A stretch of DNA of 64,000 nucleotides from Melieria omissa. Taxonomy: Eukaryota > Arthropoda > Insecta > Diptera > Ulidiidae. The position numbers were made by a program, and so were the translations under genes. Where the stretch lies: contig OZ020270.1 in NCBI GenBank assembly GCA_963971225.1, positions 29,821,123-29,885,122 on the forward strand. The letters are read 5' to 3'. Below are positions 20,600-31,404 of this stretch, piece by piece (positions within the stretch are counted from its first letter, which is position 1; every line of letters begins with the position of its first letter). Under the pieces are notes generated by a model. That model was not told the origin of the DNA. It saw only the letters and a list, made by a program, of their open reading frames with translations, and made no database searches.

Positions 20600-21875
20600 C
20601 CTCTATGTGTTTATTTGCTTAGTGGCTGCACTCAGCTGGCCCCTGGGCGTATATTATACCAGTATAGCCAGTATAAATGATTATACGCCGTATAATCATT
20701 TAAACCGCAAAGGCTTTGCCCTGCCATGTGAATCGACTATCACAAAATGGGCACAGAAACTTCAGTGTAGAGAGGGAATCCTGCATTTCATTATTCGTGC
20801 AATGCAGAGCAATAGAGATGCGCCATTGATCGACCGGATGTGTGTGCTTGCTTTTGACGAGATGAAAGTTGCGTCCGTTTACGAAGACGACCCGCTAACG
20901 GACAGCGTCAAAAAGCCAAGCAGTTATGTGCAAGTGGTCATAGCTCGAGGAATAAAAAAGTCTTGGAAGCAGCCAGTATTTTATGACTTCGACTGCAAAA
21001 TGACGAAAGCAATTCTGGACGCTTTAATCCTCGAGCTTAACGCAGCAGGTTACCCGGTAGTTGCGATTGTTTCAGACATGGGGAAGCAATCAAGCTTAAT
21101 GGAAAGAACTGGACATATCGACGAGTATGACTCTCAACCTTTAACTCATTAATCTTCTTTAACAACCTTTCTTCCTTTCCACCTCTCCCTAATAATGAAT
21201 AAACGTGGTTTCGGAACCCATCAAACAACGACGGCAAAGTCTTCGTCTTTGCGGATGCGCCGCATGTTTTAAAACTCTTCCGAAATCGTTTCCTCGATAG
21301 TGGTCTTGTTGTTGATGGAAAAGTCATTACCGTTCAAACCATTAAGCAGGTAATAAACTATTTATCAATATCTGACGTGCCAATAAATCACAAGCTAACG
21401 GAAGAGCACTTGACAACTCACTATTCAGGCCGGCAAAAGGTGAAGCTGGCAGCGCAACTCTTTTCGTATAGCACTGCGAGCGCTATACTTCATTGTTATG
21501 CGACTGCGAGACAGCTCAATTAATTGAGCTGGTGAATAACTGGTTCGACGTCTTCAACAGCAAGCTTTTTTGCGGTCAGAACCCTTTGCAGAAACCATTT
21601 AGCCAGGACTTAGAGGTTCAGTTGAACGTGCTGGCGGAAATGACAAAGCTCAACCAAGAACCGATAGTGCCTAACCGAAAGGTGCTATTACCATTCCAGA
21701 AAGGAATTTTAATGAGCATCAAGTCATTGAGGCAGCTACATGAGCATATTCACGTACTTGGCAACATATCGCCTAAATCAAGACATTGTGGAGCACTTGT
21801 TCGGAGCCATGCGATCAAAGGGCGGCCTTTACGATCAATCTCCACAGAGCTGGGGCGCTTTGTAAAGGAGTATGA
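20600..21875 (+). pseudogene. P-element-like transposase relic
   Basis: Frames in order match the P-element/THAP9 family. They read ESTITKWAQKLQ, then LAFDEMKVASVYEDD (the catalytic DEMK region), YVQVVIARGIKKSWKQPVFY, and VVAIVSDMG. Further on come ELVNNWFDVFNSK, LLPFQKGILMS and RLNQDIVEHLFGAMRSKGG. The frame changes after SDMG (about 21150-21490) and again near 21770, and there is an in-frame stop near 21860. No THAP zinc finger or terminal inverted repeats were found. It is unrelated in position to the P relic at 43.9-44.9 kb and covers a different part of the protein. Confidence 0.85.
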
Positions 21876-21879
21876 ATGA

Positions 21880-22902
21880 CAAATGGTGCTGTCATCCGCA
21901 AACGAGTAGATGGGATTCTTCGTCGACGACAAGAGGTCGTTGATGAAGATAAGGAAAAGTGTTGGAGAAAGGACCGAACCCTGCGGCATTCCCGCGGTAA
22001 GGGAATGCTTTTCCGAGGCTATGCCGTCTATTACAACACGAATAGAGCGACCATAGAGGAAGCTCGTAATCCAACGAGAGAAGATACTACCGACGCCATA
22101 GGCAATCAATTTAGACACGAGTGCTTTATGCCACACCCGGTCAAAGGCCTTTGAAATATCCAATCCAACAACCTTGCTTTCACCGAGGTTTACAATGCTA
22201 TGGTTCCATTTCTCCGTGAGGACCGCCATAAGGTCTCCCGTCGATCACTGTTTTCGAAAGCCGTATTGGCGGTCACTTAGCAGTCTATTGTGCTCCAGAT
22301 ACTTCTCAAGGTTGAAGTTTACAATGCTTTCCATAACTTTGGAAAGCACCGAACAGATTGCTATAGGCCGGTAGTTCGCATGGTCAGTAGTCTTGCCTTT
22401 TTTAGGAACTGGTTGAACATTTGCCACCTTCCAGCATGTCGGAAATACACCTGTGGTGTATGACATGCTGAAAAGTTTGCGTAATGGATAAGCCAGCGAA
22501 AAAGCGAATTTTTCTAAAACAATGGCTGGAATGCCGTCCGGCCCTGAAGCCTTATTTACATCGAGATTTGCAAGCACTCTTTTAACTACTCGTGTCCGAA
22601 AATGAATTTCTGGCATAGAGCAAGATACGTTCTCGACTACGGGTAGTGGTTGATCGCTGGGGGGGCAGAGAGGAATTGTCTGCGAAAATTTTAGCCAACA
22701 AATTAGCTTTATCAACCGAGTGAGTGATGATTTGATCATTGTCAAGAAGAGTTGAAATTGAAGACGATGTTTGGTTCTTCACCTTCTTAACGAATGACCA
22801 AAAGTTCTTACTACCACGATGTCATTGAAGAACTTTTTCCCTTTGGCGCTGTTCGTGCAGAAACTTTTGGCGCCTTAGGATGGCATTGCATCGATTTCTA
22901 GC
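21880..22902 (-). pseudogene. Jockey-type non-LTR reverse transcriptase fragment
   Basis: The minus-strand frames contain NKASGPDGIPAIVLEKF, VPKKGKTTDHANYRPIAICS, LDISKAFDRVWHKALVSKL, AGMPQGSVLSPTLFLIFIND and SFADDST in RT order, with FADD in place of YADD. The N-terminal side continues on the far side of the Foldback-like element at 26614 to about 26690. There is a frame change near 22240. Both ends of the retrotransposon are missing: the left junction with the P relic falls within about ten bases of 21880. Confidence 0.85.
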
Positions 22903-23636
22903 AGGGACATAACAGTTATAACGTTTATAGGAAAAAATTTGGAAAATAACTGTTTCACTGTAACAAATATTTTAATTGTTACTTATAATTATTATTTTGA
23001 AATAATTATTTTTACATCTATGTATAACTATTATTCGTGACAAATATTTTTTCTGTTGCCTAATAACTGTTATCAGCAAGAAATATTTTTTCCATTGTTC
23101 GGTAACGTTTATTTTTGGAAAAATATTTTTTACGTTGCTCGGTAACGTTTATATTTGGAAAAATATTTTTTAACGTTGCTTGGTAACGTTTATTTTTGGA
23201 AATATATTTTTTCCGTTGCCAGTAACTATTATGAATGGGAAATATTTCTTTTACGTTGACTGATAACTATTATTTTGCAATATAAATTTTTTACGTTGAA
23301 AATAACGGCACACTATGCACAATGCGACTATAAATTGTCTATGGAATTAGGCTCGCTGATCGTGAATTTGATGCCAGACTAACACCATCACCCTTCACTT
23401 TTGGAAAAATCGCAAATCTAAAATCGAATCAATGATTAAATTTTGTATTGTGTGGGTGGTGGGTGCCAGCCCCTTGTCCAGTACCCGTCCCGGTAGAAGG
23501 CGTAAGACTTAGGGAAGTCCTTAAATGTGGTGGATACCCAACTCTGACATCGAACTTATGATCAGCGAACCTATTTCCATAGAAAAAGTATAGTCGCAGT
23601 CATCGATCAGACATCTCTTTCTTTTGTGTGCCGGTA

Positions 23637-24929
23637 ACACTTCGTTAATAATGTGTGTGACTGACACATAGATGGCGGCACTAATACTAAATCAATATTT
23701 TTTTTTTTCGAAATTGTGAACCTTTTTAGGCTTACTGTCAAAATTATATGTCAATCCGACCATTAGTTTACAAGTTACAGTGCTTTAAGTGACACTACTT
23801 TTGAGTTTGCAAAAAAAAGCAATTCAAAGCAATTCCGTGTGCTGATTTGTCATTGTTTTTTAATGAAAAAAAATACTGTTCAATGCCAGGAATGGCTTGA
23901 AAAACATTATTCGGACTCTGCTCCATCAAAAAGAACCATTTGTTATTGGTATGCCGAATTCAAACGTGGTCGTACAGACACCGATAACATTCCATCTACT
24001 GGACGGCTAAATGACGCTGTTATTCCGGAAAACGTTGAAAAAACACTGAAAATCATTATGTCCGACCGTAAAGTGAAAGCGGGGGAGATTGCTGACATTC
24101 TAAAGATATCAGCAGGCAGTGTACACACCATAATACACGAACATTTGGTTATGAAAAAGGTGTTTTCGAAATGGGTGTCGCGTTTGCTCACACCGGAGCA
24201 AAAGCAACAACGAATCGATGATTCAAAGAGCTGTTTGGACATGTTTACGCGCAACAAGTCGGAGTTTTTGCGTCGGTACATCACAATGGATGAAACATGG
24301 ATCCACCATTTCACTCCAGAGTCAAATCGGCAGTCTGCTGAGTGGCATGCAACCGGTGAAAGCCGCCCAAAGTGTCCAAAGGCACAAACATCGGCTGGCA
24401 AGGTTATGGCGTCAGTATTTTGGGATGTGCACGGAATAATATTCATCGACTATCTTGAGAAAGGGAAAACAATCAATAGCGACTATTATATAGCGTTGTT
24501 GGAACGTTTGAAAGAAGAAATCGCGATTAAGCGGCCCCATATGAAGAAGAAAAAAGTGTTGTTTCACCAAGACAATGCACCGTGTCACAAGTCGATGAAA
24601 ACGATGGCAAAAATGCATGAATTGGGCTTCGAATTGCTTCCTCATCCCCGTATTCTCCAGATCTGGCCCCCAGCGCCTACTGGCTCTTCGCAGACCTCAA
24701 AAAGATGCTCCGTGGTAAGAGATTTGGCTCAAATGATGAAGAAATCGCCGAAACTAACGCCTATTTTGAAGGCAAAGAAAAATCGTTCTACAAAGGCGGT
24801 ATCGAAAGATTGGAAAAGCGTTGGAATGATTGTATCTCCCTAAAAGGGGACTATGTTGATGAATAAAAACGAATTTTGGCAAAAAATGTGTTTTAATTAG
24901 TTAGTCACACACATTATTGAACGAAGTGT
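23637..24929 (+). mobile_element. Mariner element, near full length (1293 bp)
   Basis: The ends start ACACTTCGTT and are flanked by TA (23635-23636 and 24930-24931). The length is standard for mariner. The left and right inverted repeats differ by a small number of bases. A second copy of the same subfamily lies at 55538-56072. Confidence 0.92.
23842..24843 (+). pseudogene. Mariner transposase with one-base deletion
   Basis: The frame encodes the helix-turn-helix DNA-binding half (CHCFLMKKNTVQCQEWL, SAGSVHTIIHEHL), the WVSRLLTPEQK linker, then MDETWIHH (first catalytic D, codon 24289) and HQDNAPCH (second D, codon 24571). The third catalytic aspartate should follow in a SPDLAPSDYW motif. Here a C run at 24646-24649 is one base short compared with the five-base run in the copy at 55821-55825, so the frame shifts after LLPHP and the third D is lost. 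No ATG precedes the first conserved residues, so the original start has also been lost or uses another codon. Confidence 0.9.
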
Positions 24930-25348
24930 TATTTTCAACGTAAAAAATATATATTGCAAAATAATAGTTATCGGTCAACGTAAAAGAAATATTTCCCATT
25001 CATAATAGTTACTGGCAACGTGAAAAATATTTCTCACAAAAAAAACGTTATCGAGCAACGTAAAAAATATTTCTCACAAAATAAACGTTACCGAGCAACG
25101 TAAAAAATATTTCTCACAAAATAAACGTTACCGAGCAACGTAAAAAATATTTTTCTCTCATAACAGTTATGCGATGACGGAAAAAATATTTTTCAAAAAA
25201 TAAACGTTACCGAGCAATGGAAAAAATATTTCTTGCTGATAATAGTTATTAGGCAACAGAAAAAAATATTTGTCACAAATAATAGTTACGAAATGGGGAA
25301 AAAAGTATTTCTTCCCTCATAATAGTTATTGTCCAACATTTATAAATA

Positions 25349-26527
25349 CTTACTTAACTGGCCATAACAACCCGTTATCGGGTTACGGCCTGCCGCAAAA
25401 CTTCTCTCCAGGCGCCTCTGCTTCGCGCGCGCCTTCTCCAGTTGGTCACACCAAGAGATACCAGGGCCTCTTCCACTTGGTCCTTCCACCGGAGACACGG
25501 CCTCCCTCTTCGCCGTCGACCTCCAACCATCGCATCGAATACCTTTTTCGCCGGAGCTTCGTCGTCCATGCGGCAGACATGACCGAGCCAGCGTAGCCGC
25601 TGGATGTTAATTCGCTGCGCTACGTCCATGTCCTTATACAGCTCATACAGCTCGTTATTGGTTCGTATGCGATAGTCGTCACCAACCCGAACAGGGCCGA
25701 AGATTTTGCGAAGTACCTTCCTCTCGAACACTCCAAGGGCCGCTATGTCGTTTCGTGTCATTGTCCATGCTTCAGCGCCATAGAGGAGCACAGGCAAGAT
25801 AAGCGTCCTATAGAGTGAAAGTTTTGTCGGTCGAGAGAGGTCTCTACTTCTCAATTGCCTACCGAGACCGTAGTAGCACCTGTTGGCAAGAGTTATCCTT
25901 CGCTTTATCTCCAGACTGACATCACTGCTGCTGTTGATGGCGGTGCCAAGGTAGACGAATTCCTTGACAACTTCAAAAGCATACCTGTCGGCCTCGACGT
26001 GAGACCCTAGCCGCTGCGAGTCCCTGCGTGTAGACAGCATATACTTCGTCTTGCCCTCATTTACCACCAGACCCATTTTGGCAGATTCTCTTTCGATAGC
26101 CGCAAAGGCAGCGGTGACATCTCGCTTGTTACGTCCGATGACATCAATATCATCAGCGTAAGCAAGGAGCTGGACACTTTTGTTGAAAATTGTGCCATTA
26201 CGATGTACACCGGCCTTGCGCAGAACACTCTCCATGGTGAAGTTGAAGAGGTCGCAGGATAAAGGATCGCCCTGTCTGAAATCTCGAACGGTATCAAAGG
26301 GGTCGGAGAGGTCACTTCCAACCTTGACGGAGCTGCGCGTATTGCTCAACGTCGCTCTGCAAAGTCTAACGAGCTTTGCAGGGATACCAAGTTCAGACAA
26401 TGCGGCATATAGGCGATCCCTTATCGGGCTATTGAATGCTGCCTTGTAATCGATGAAGAGATGGTGTGTATCGATTTGGTTCTCATGGGTCTTCTCCAGG
26501 ATTTGGCGTAGAGTGAATATCTGGTCG
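25349..26527 (-). mobile_element. 5'-truncated non-LTR retrotransposon (RTE-like)
   Basis: The 13-bp duplication ACATTTATAAATA at 25336-25348 and 26528-26540 flanks it, so it inserted into the right arm of the Foldback-like element. The 3' end lies at 25349 on the minus strand, with a small stem AACCCG-TTAT-CGGGTT about 20 bp inside. Confidence 0.88.
25375..26400 (-). CDS. Non-LTR reverse transcriptase, C-terminal part
   Basis: 342 open codons without a stop. FRQGDPLSCDLFNFTME and LLAYADDID are RT motifs with the catalytic ADD. Then come FVYLGTAINSSSDVSLEIKR, LYGAEAWTMTRND and a C-terminal IQRLRWLGHVCRMDDE motif, the arrangement usual in insect endonuclease-RT elements of the RTE type. The endonuclease and the first RT motifs are missing because the insertion is 5' truncated. 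The clade assignment is from memory of motif style. The frame can be transcribed only by chance from outside. Confidence 0.8.
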   Translation of the reverse strand: MSELGIPAKLVRLCRATLSNTRSSVKVGSDLSDPFDTVRDFRQGDPLSCDLFNFTMESVLRKAGVHRNGTIFNKSVQLLAYADDIDVIGRNKRDVTAAFAAIERESAKMGLVVNEGKTKYMLSTRRDSQRLGSHVEADRYAFEVVKEFVYLGTAINSSSDVSLEIKRRITLANRCYYGLGRQLRSRDLSRPTKLSLYRTLILPVLLYGAEAWTMTRNDIAALGVFERKVLRKIFGPVRVGDDYRIRTNNELYELYKDMDVAQRINIQRLRWLGHVCRMDDEAPAKKVFDAMVGGRRRRGRPCLRWKDQVEEALVSLGVTNWRRRARSRGAWREVLRQAVTR

Positions 26528-26613
26528 ACATTTATAAATATCTCTTAAAAATGGGCAACGTTTTTGAATTTTAAAAAATGCATAACTGTTATTTTGGGTC
26601 CCTGATTTCTAGC

Positions 26614-26700
26614 CTGTTTACGCAGCTGGTCAGTGGCGGCATTTTTATTTGCCTGCCATGCTCTGAAAACATGAAGTTGAAACTCGCTATTTACTTAATT
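26614..26700 (-). pseudogene. Continuation of the jockey-type fragment
   Basis: The minus frame reads FRAWQANKNAATDQLRKQAR and joins the frame at 22902 once the Foldback-like element and one copy of its 10-bp duplication are removed. The 5' truncation point is near 26690. Confidence 0.65.
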
Positions 26701-27218
26701 ATTCTGGTATATTTTACAGTTTTACGTAAGTAAAATGGAGGCAAGCAAAAGAAATCATTGTGTTCACACTTTCTGGTTTTTTATATCCCCGACTATCCTC
26801 ATTTACACCATGGTCCGGCCAGATTATGGGAGGTGAAACTATAAGGTTTTAAGTAACAAAACTTTATACGTTTTTTTGGCCGAAGAAGTTAGCACGCAAA
26901 AACGGCACATAATTCACGATGTAAAATTAAGTGGTGGCTGGAGTTTAAAAAGAAAATACACATTCTTTGGGTTTTGGATAATATTTATTTCATATAAGGA
27001 TGCAAAGAAGTTTGACGTGTTATTCGACTCATAGTATTAGCTTGAAAGTGCAGCCGAAATTTCTTTCTTGTGACCTTGTCGCATTCGTACCTACCTCACC
27101 TGTTGAGAGGCGCTTGAGTGCAAACATTATATCGCCTTTTTAGGTTGATTCTTGGATACCTCTTGAACATGGGCGAAAAGGCAGAAACAACACAGCGCAA
27201 CAAAAAAACACTTTTTTT
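26701..27218. other. Unassigned AT-rich sequence
   Basis: No open frame of interest, no inverted repeat that I could define and no recognised element. Confidence 0.5.
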
Positions 27219-28337
27219 CTGTTGCATGGAGTTTTTCCACTGTTTCTTACTAATTTGTGTGCGCTGATTCCGAATCCACCTTCCGATTTTTTCTAGCAGC
27301 TCTAGTTTGTGAGATATAGGTACCCTGTCATTTTTTCAGTTTTTCCTCTACTTTTTCCATATTTTCGATCGTAGTTTCTAAACCAAAAAACCTATTGACA
27401 TGATTTTCACCTTATCGCATTAACAATACCGCACGGCTACTTTTCCGATGCAACTTATTTTTATAGGTGTTAAAATACCGCGGTAATTGGACCTCAAAGT
27501 TGGAAAAAATTGAATTTTAAGGCGTTTTCTTTGATGGTCAAAAACACACACATTTTTTGTAAAACAATTAACGAGTTAGGTGTATAATGAAAGTCAACAC
27601 ATCAAGCAATAAAACACAGCTAAATTATTTAGCGGAATACACATTCGCATCGAAATAACAGGAAAAATGTACCATCGCGATTTTCATCACTTTTCATACT
27701 TTTTCCTTAAAAAATTAGGGGCCTGAAAATATGCAAAGTTTTTAATTTGTTTTTGTTGCGAGAGTTCAAAATCTTTTTGGTTTTTGCTTGTACTCCAAAC
27801 TATAAATGGAACATATAAAAGAGCATATTTTGAGGCTCCTAATTTTTTAAGGAAAAAGTATGAAAAGAGATGAAAATCGCTATGGTACAGTTTTGTTATT
27901 ATTTCGATGCGAATGTGTATTCCGCCAAATAATTTGGCTGTGTTGTCTTGCTTGATGTTTCTTCTTAAGATATTCATATACTTCGAAACTTGATTTATGA
28001 AACAACTGTACAATTTTGGCCATAAGAAAAAACGCCTTGAAATTCAATATTTTCTTACTTTGAAACCTTATTACCACGCCCATTTAGAACGCATAAAATT
28101 GATTAATGTCAGGAAAGATGGCGTGAAATGTTGTAAGTGCAACGATATGAAAATCATGTCGATAGGATTATTGGTTAAAAACTAACAGTCGAAAACGAGA
28201 AAAAAGCCGAGGAAAATTCGAAAAAGTGACACGCCCATTTTTCGCAAAAACTAGAGCTGTTACATAAAAACGGAGTATGGTTTTGAAAACAGCGTGGAAA
28301 AACGATTCAGATTCATGTAAAAAACTCCATGCAACAG
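27219..28337. mobile_element. Second foldback: 1.1 kb imperfect long hairpin
   Basis: The ends are CTGTTGCATGGAGTTTTT and its complement. The arms, about 27219-27740 and 27820-28337, match inversely over nearly their whole length, by eye about 65-85%. The best segment is around 27632-27725 against 27829-27925 (cgcatcgaaataac and its complement, ctttttccttaaaaaatta and its complement). The loop is about 80 bp. There is no coding region and no clear target duplication. Confidence 0.75.
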
Positions 28338-28693
28338 ACATGCTGTTGTGCAGTGCAATCATTCAAAAAATAAATTGATTAAAAAAGAAAAAATTCAATA
28401 AAAAATATATAAAATATGAATTTTTATGCTGTCTAATGTTATGTTTATTTGGCTAAATGAGTGCTGTCTCAAGTGATCTGTATAAAATTTAAAATATAAA
28501 AACAAATGTGCAATAAAAATTTATATATTTTTCAATGAAAAAAATCAACGATATGTCATCGGGATATCAGCTGAGAATTTTAAGAGTCGTGTGTCAATGT
28601 TAGTAAAACTACATTTTCCGATATTTCTTCACACTTTATTCTTTATTAAAAATAATATGAAAATATGTATATAGCATTTATGTTTATATTGTA
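28338..28693. other. AT-rich spacer, nothing recognised
   Basis: Low-complexity AT-rich sequence between the foldback and the Helitron. Confidence 0.5.
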
Positions 28694-28759
28694 CTAGTAG
28701 GGCCCTGCGGCTTTGCGCGCAAGCTTGAAGTTAATGGGCCCAATAAATCAAGCTTCTTC

Positions 28760-29935
28760 ATACTACACTCTATGGGCGATGCCACGCCTCTTTTATGTAA
28801 TGCCCAATCCTCCAGTCGAAGGGTGTGACCCGGTTTCATTGATATGCGACTTTCATTTCCAAAGTTACGCGGAAAATTTCAGTCGCAAAAAATATACCGC
28901 GTCCCTTGTCAACGCCCATAAAATTTTGCCAATAGAATGACAGATCTATGGGACGATGGTATACAAAACTTCAAAGCTTTCCAACTTATTGTTTCGAAGC
29001 TATTCCACATTAAAAATGCGGGTTCTATGGGCGGTGCCATACCCCTCGTCCAATACCCACCTTACTCTCCCTGTCGAAGCGCCCGTCGAAATCGTAAGTA
29101 TGTGCCAAATATCTTGATGTGTGATTTGCAGTTCCAAAGTTATTGAAAACAATAGGGTCGCTTGAAAAGTATCACGTCCCTTGTCCAATGCCCATAAAAA
29201 TTAATCACTTGAACGACAATCTAAGCCATGATGCTATATCAAATTTCAATGATGGCCGACTTATAATTCCGAAGATATTTCGTATTAAAATCTTGGGTTG
29301 TATGGGCAGTGCCAGGCCCCTTCGTCCGATACCCACTCCATTCCCCATGTCGAAGGGCACATTTAAATCGTAAGTTTGCGTCAAATCTCTTTAATGTGTG
29401 ATTTGTAGTTCCAAAGTTACTCAAAACATTTGAGTTGCTAAAAAAGTGCCACGCCCCTTGTCCAACGCTCACAAAGTGAAACGACACATCTAAACGGTGG
29501 CCCGCACCAAATTTTAATGCTGCCCGATTTCTCATTACGCAGATATTCCATATTGAAAATTGTATTTGTATGGGCGGTGCCACGCCCCTTGTCAAAAAAC
29601 TTCCCCATTGCCTCTATCGAAAAACACAACTAAATCTTACGTTTGTACCGAGTGTCATTGATCTGAACGCTATAGTTCCAAAGTTACACCGGCATTTAAA
29701 AAGTGCCACGCCCATTCCATTTTACCAGTGAAACGGCACATCTAAACGGTGGCTCCGCACCAAATTTTAATGCTGTCCGACTTCTCATTACGAAGATATT
29801 CTATATTGAAAATTTAAGTTGTATGGGAGATGCCACGCCTACCTATCGGGTCGTATTCGCACTATGTGGTTTACCGAGACTTCCTCAAGACGAACATTCC
29901 ATGAAAAATCCAGCTAAGCAGCTGTCTAGTTTATG
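28760..29935. repeat. Tandem array of about five 250-275 bp units
   Basis: Variants of tatgggcggtgccacgcc begin at 28771, 29026, 29301, 29569 and 29822. Between them gttccaaagtta and cacgccccttgtccaa also recur in order. Units are diverged but collinear. Confidence 0.85.
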
Positions 29936-29968
29936 AGTTTTAGTGTCGTGTGACTAACAAACAAACAT

Positions 29969-30226
29969 ACATATCGCTCCTTCGCTGCAAGAACGTCATA
30001 ACTCAAAACTACATCATTCCGAGAAAATTCAATTTTAAAATTTACCATTACAGGCAGTTCAAGGTATCAAACAATTTTTCATGTCATCTTGTGAGCAAAG
30101 TATTGAATATTTTATAAAGAGGTTTTGATAGATAAAAGATCATATGCAGATACACACAGGGCTGCCATTAACTGAGAAAAAAACTTGTTTGAGTTATGGC
30201 GTTCTTGCAGCGAAGGAGCGATATGT
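29969..30226. repeat. 38-bp inverted repeat with 182-bp spacer
   Basis: 29969-30006 and 30189-30226 are complementary with a single mismatch; both contain cgctccttcgctgcaagaac or its complement. They lie between the two tandem arrays of the Helitron. They could be the ends of a nested MITE or a recombination junction. Confidence 0.85.
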
Positions 30227-30439
30227 ACATTCATTTCTATATGCCTACAATATCTAGATATTTGCTGCAACGACCCGCAAAATTTTTGTATATCGATATT
30301 ATTTTGCACAAATATACCACAGTTAATTTCTTTCATCATAATGGGCATTGCAGAAAGGCGTAAAATGTGGGTGTAGTCAACCTTATATAGCTTATGTTTA
30401 CCGCTATGAAACAAAGAATCATTTTACATCAACATTCAT

Positions 30440-30960
30440 TTTCAGACATGTACCGTAGCTTCGTTTTGTTAGTTTAGTGGGCACGCAAAGTGGGCGTGGC
30501 CGATTGTTATAGCCTATGTTTGCCGCAATGATACGCTGAATCGTTTGATACCCATATTGCTAAGACAAATATACCATGGCCGATTTGTTATTATAGTGGG
30601 CGTGATGAAAAGACATATCAGGTGGGCGTGGTAAATCTTATATATCCTATGTTAACATCAATAAAACACGGAATCATTTGGTATTAATACTGATTTACCA
30701 ACATGTACCGTAGCTTCGTTTTGTTAATTTAGTGGGCACGGAAAGTGGGCGTGGCCGATTATGTTATAGCCTATGTTTGCCGCAATGATACGCTGAATCG
30801 TTTGATACCCATATTGCCTTACAAAAGCATACCATAGATTAGTTTTTTTACCATAGTGGGCGTAAGAAGGGGGCGTGGTCATTCTCATATAGCCTATATA
30901 CCATTCCCACAGATACAAAAATGTTTGGTGCTTATTTAATCTAAATCGGTTCAGTGGTTT
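30440..30960. repeat. Two tandem units of about 256 bp with gtgggcgtgg motifs
   Basis: The sequences from accgtagcttcgttttgtta at 30450 and 30706 repeat collinearly, including cgcaatgatacgctgaatcg. gtgggcgtgg-type motifs occur about every 125 bp (30490, 30622, 30745, 30870). Confidence 0.8.
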
Positions 30961-31239
30961 TTGCCTGATTGTGGCTCAAAAAACGTCACACTTGCTTTTA
31001 TATAATAGTATAGATAAATGTATGTCGGTGTATAGAGATTGGAGAAAAATTTTGAGCTTCCCGACTGTGCAAACTGCTCGAAGGATTTCAACCCTGGCAC
31101 GCTGGTTGAATGCTGGTAAGCATTAATCTTTTTCCAACCATTATTGTGGAGCATTCAGTGCTCCCCTGCATAGTGGGTTCCCTCTCTTTTTAAATGGTGT
31201 GCTCTTTTTTATTTAATATATATTTTTTCTTCTTCTTCT

Positions 31240-31404
31240 TGACTGGCACGACAGCCCGATTACGAGACTGAGGCCTAGCTACCCGCAACCAACCGTGTTG
31301 TGCGTGCGAATGTTTTTTTTATAAGGTTGGAAGGGACCTACAGTTTTATGCCGATTCCGAACGGCGAGTTGGGAGCTTTTTCATAGGCAATTTTACTCTC
31401 AGAT
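31240..31404 (-). mobile_element. Truncated SINE copy
   Basis: It matches the complement of the SINE at 2522-2844 from its 3' end (gactggcacgacagcccg) to the actctcag motif. The tRNA-like head is missing. It is clearly diverged, so it is older than the copies in the duplicated block. Confidence 0.8.

Larger units (their letters stand above)
22903..26603. mobile_element. Foldback-like transposon with two nested insertions
   Basis: The 10-bp duplication GATTTCTAGC flanks it at 22893-22902 and 26604-26613, and its ends are AGGGAC and GTCCCT. Each arm is built from about eight diverged subrepeats of 45-50 bp (for example cggtaacgtttat followed by ggaaaaatattttt), running inverted to each other: left arm about 22903-23293, right arm from 24930 to 25335 and 26541-26603. 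A loop of about 340 bp lies at 23294-23636. A mariner and a non-LTR element sit in the right half. Arms made of tandem subrepeats and a 9-10 bp duplication are known from Drosophila Foldback elements. Confidence 0.8.
28694..31014 (-). mobile_element. Non-autonomous Helitron with tandem arrays (minus strand)
   Basis: On the minus strand it starts TCTATACTATTATATAAAAG at 31014 and ends CCCTACTAG at 28694, between A and T of the host. It contains five units of about 250-275 bp in the 3' half and two units of about 256 bp in the 5' half, plus a 38-bp inverted repeat between them. It has no Rep or helicase gene. The two halves could come from two related Helitrons joined together, since the unit sequences differ. 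Confidence 0.65.

Noticed and set aside
26061..26449. Additional frames within the RTE-like fragment
   Set aside because: Shadows of the 342-codon RT frame.
28760..30960. CRISPR-like array
   Set aside because: The units are 250 bp or longer, diverged and lack short identical repeats with unique spacers. The context is a eukaryotic Helitron.
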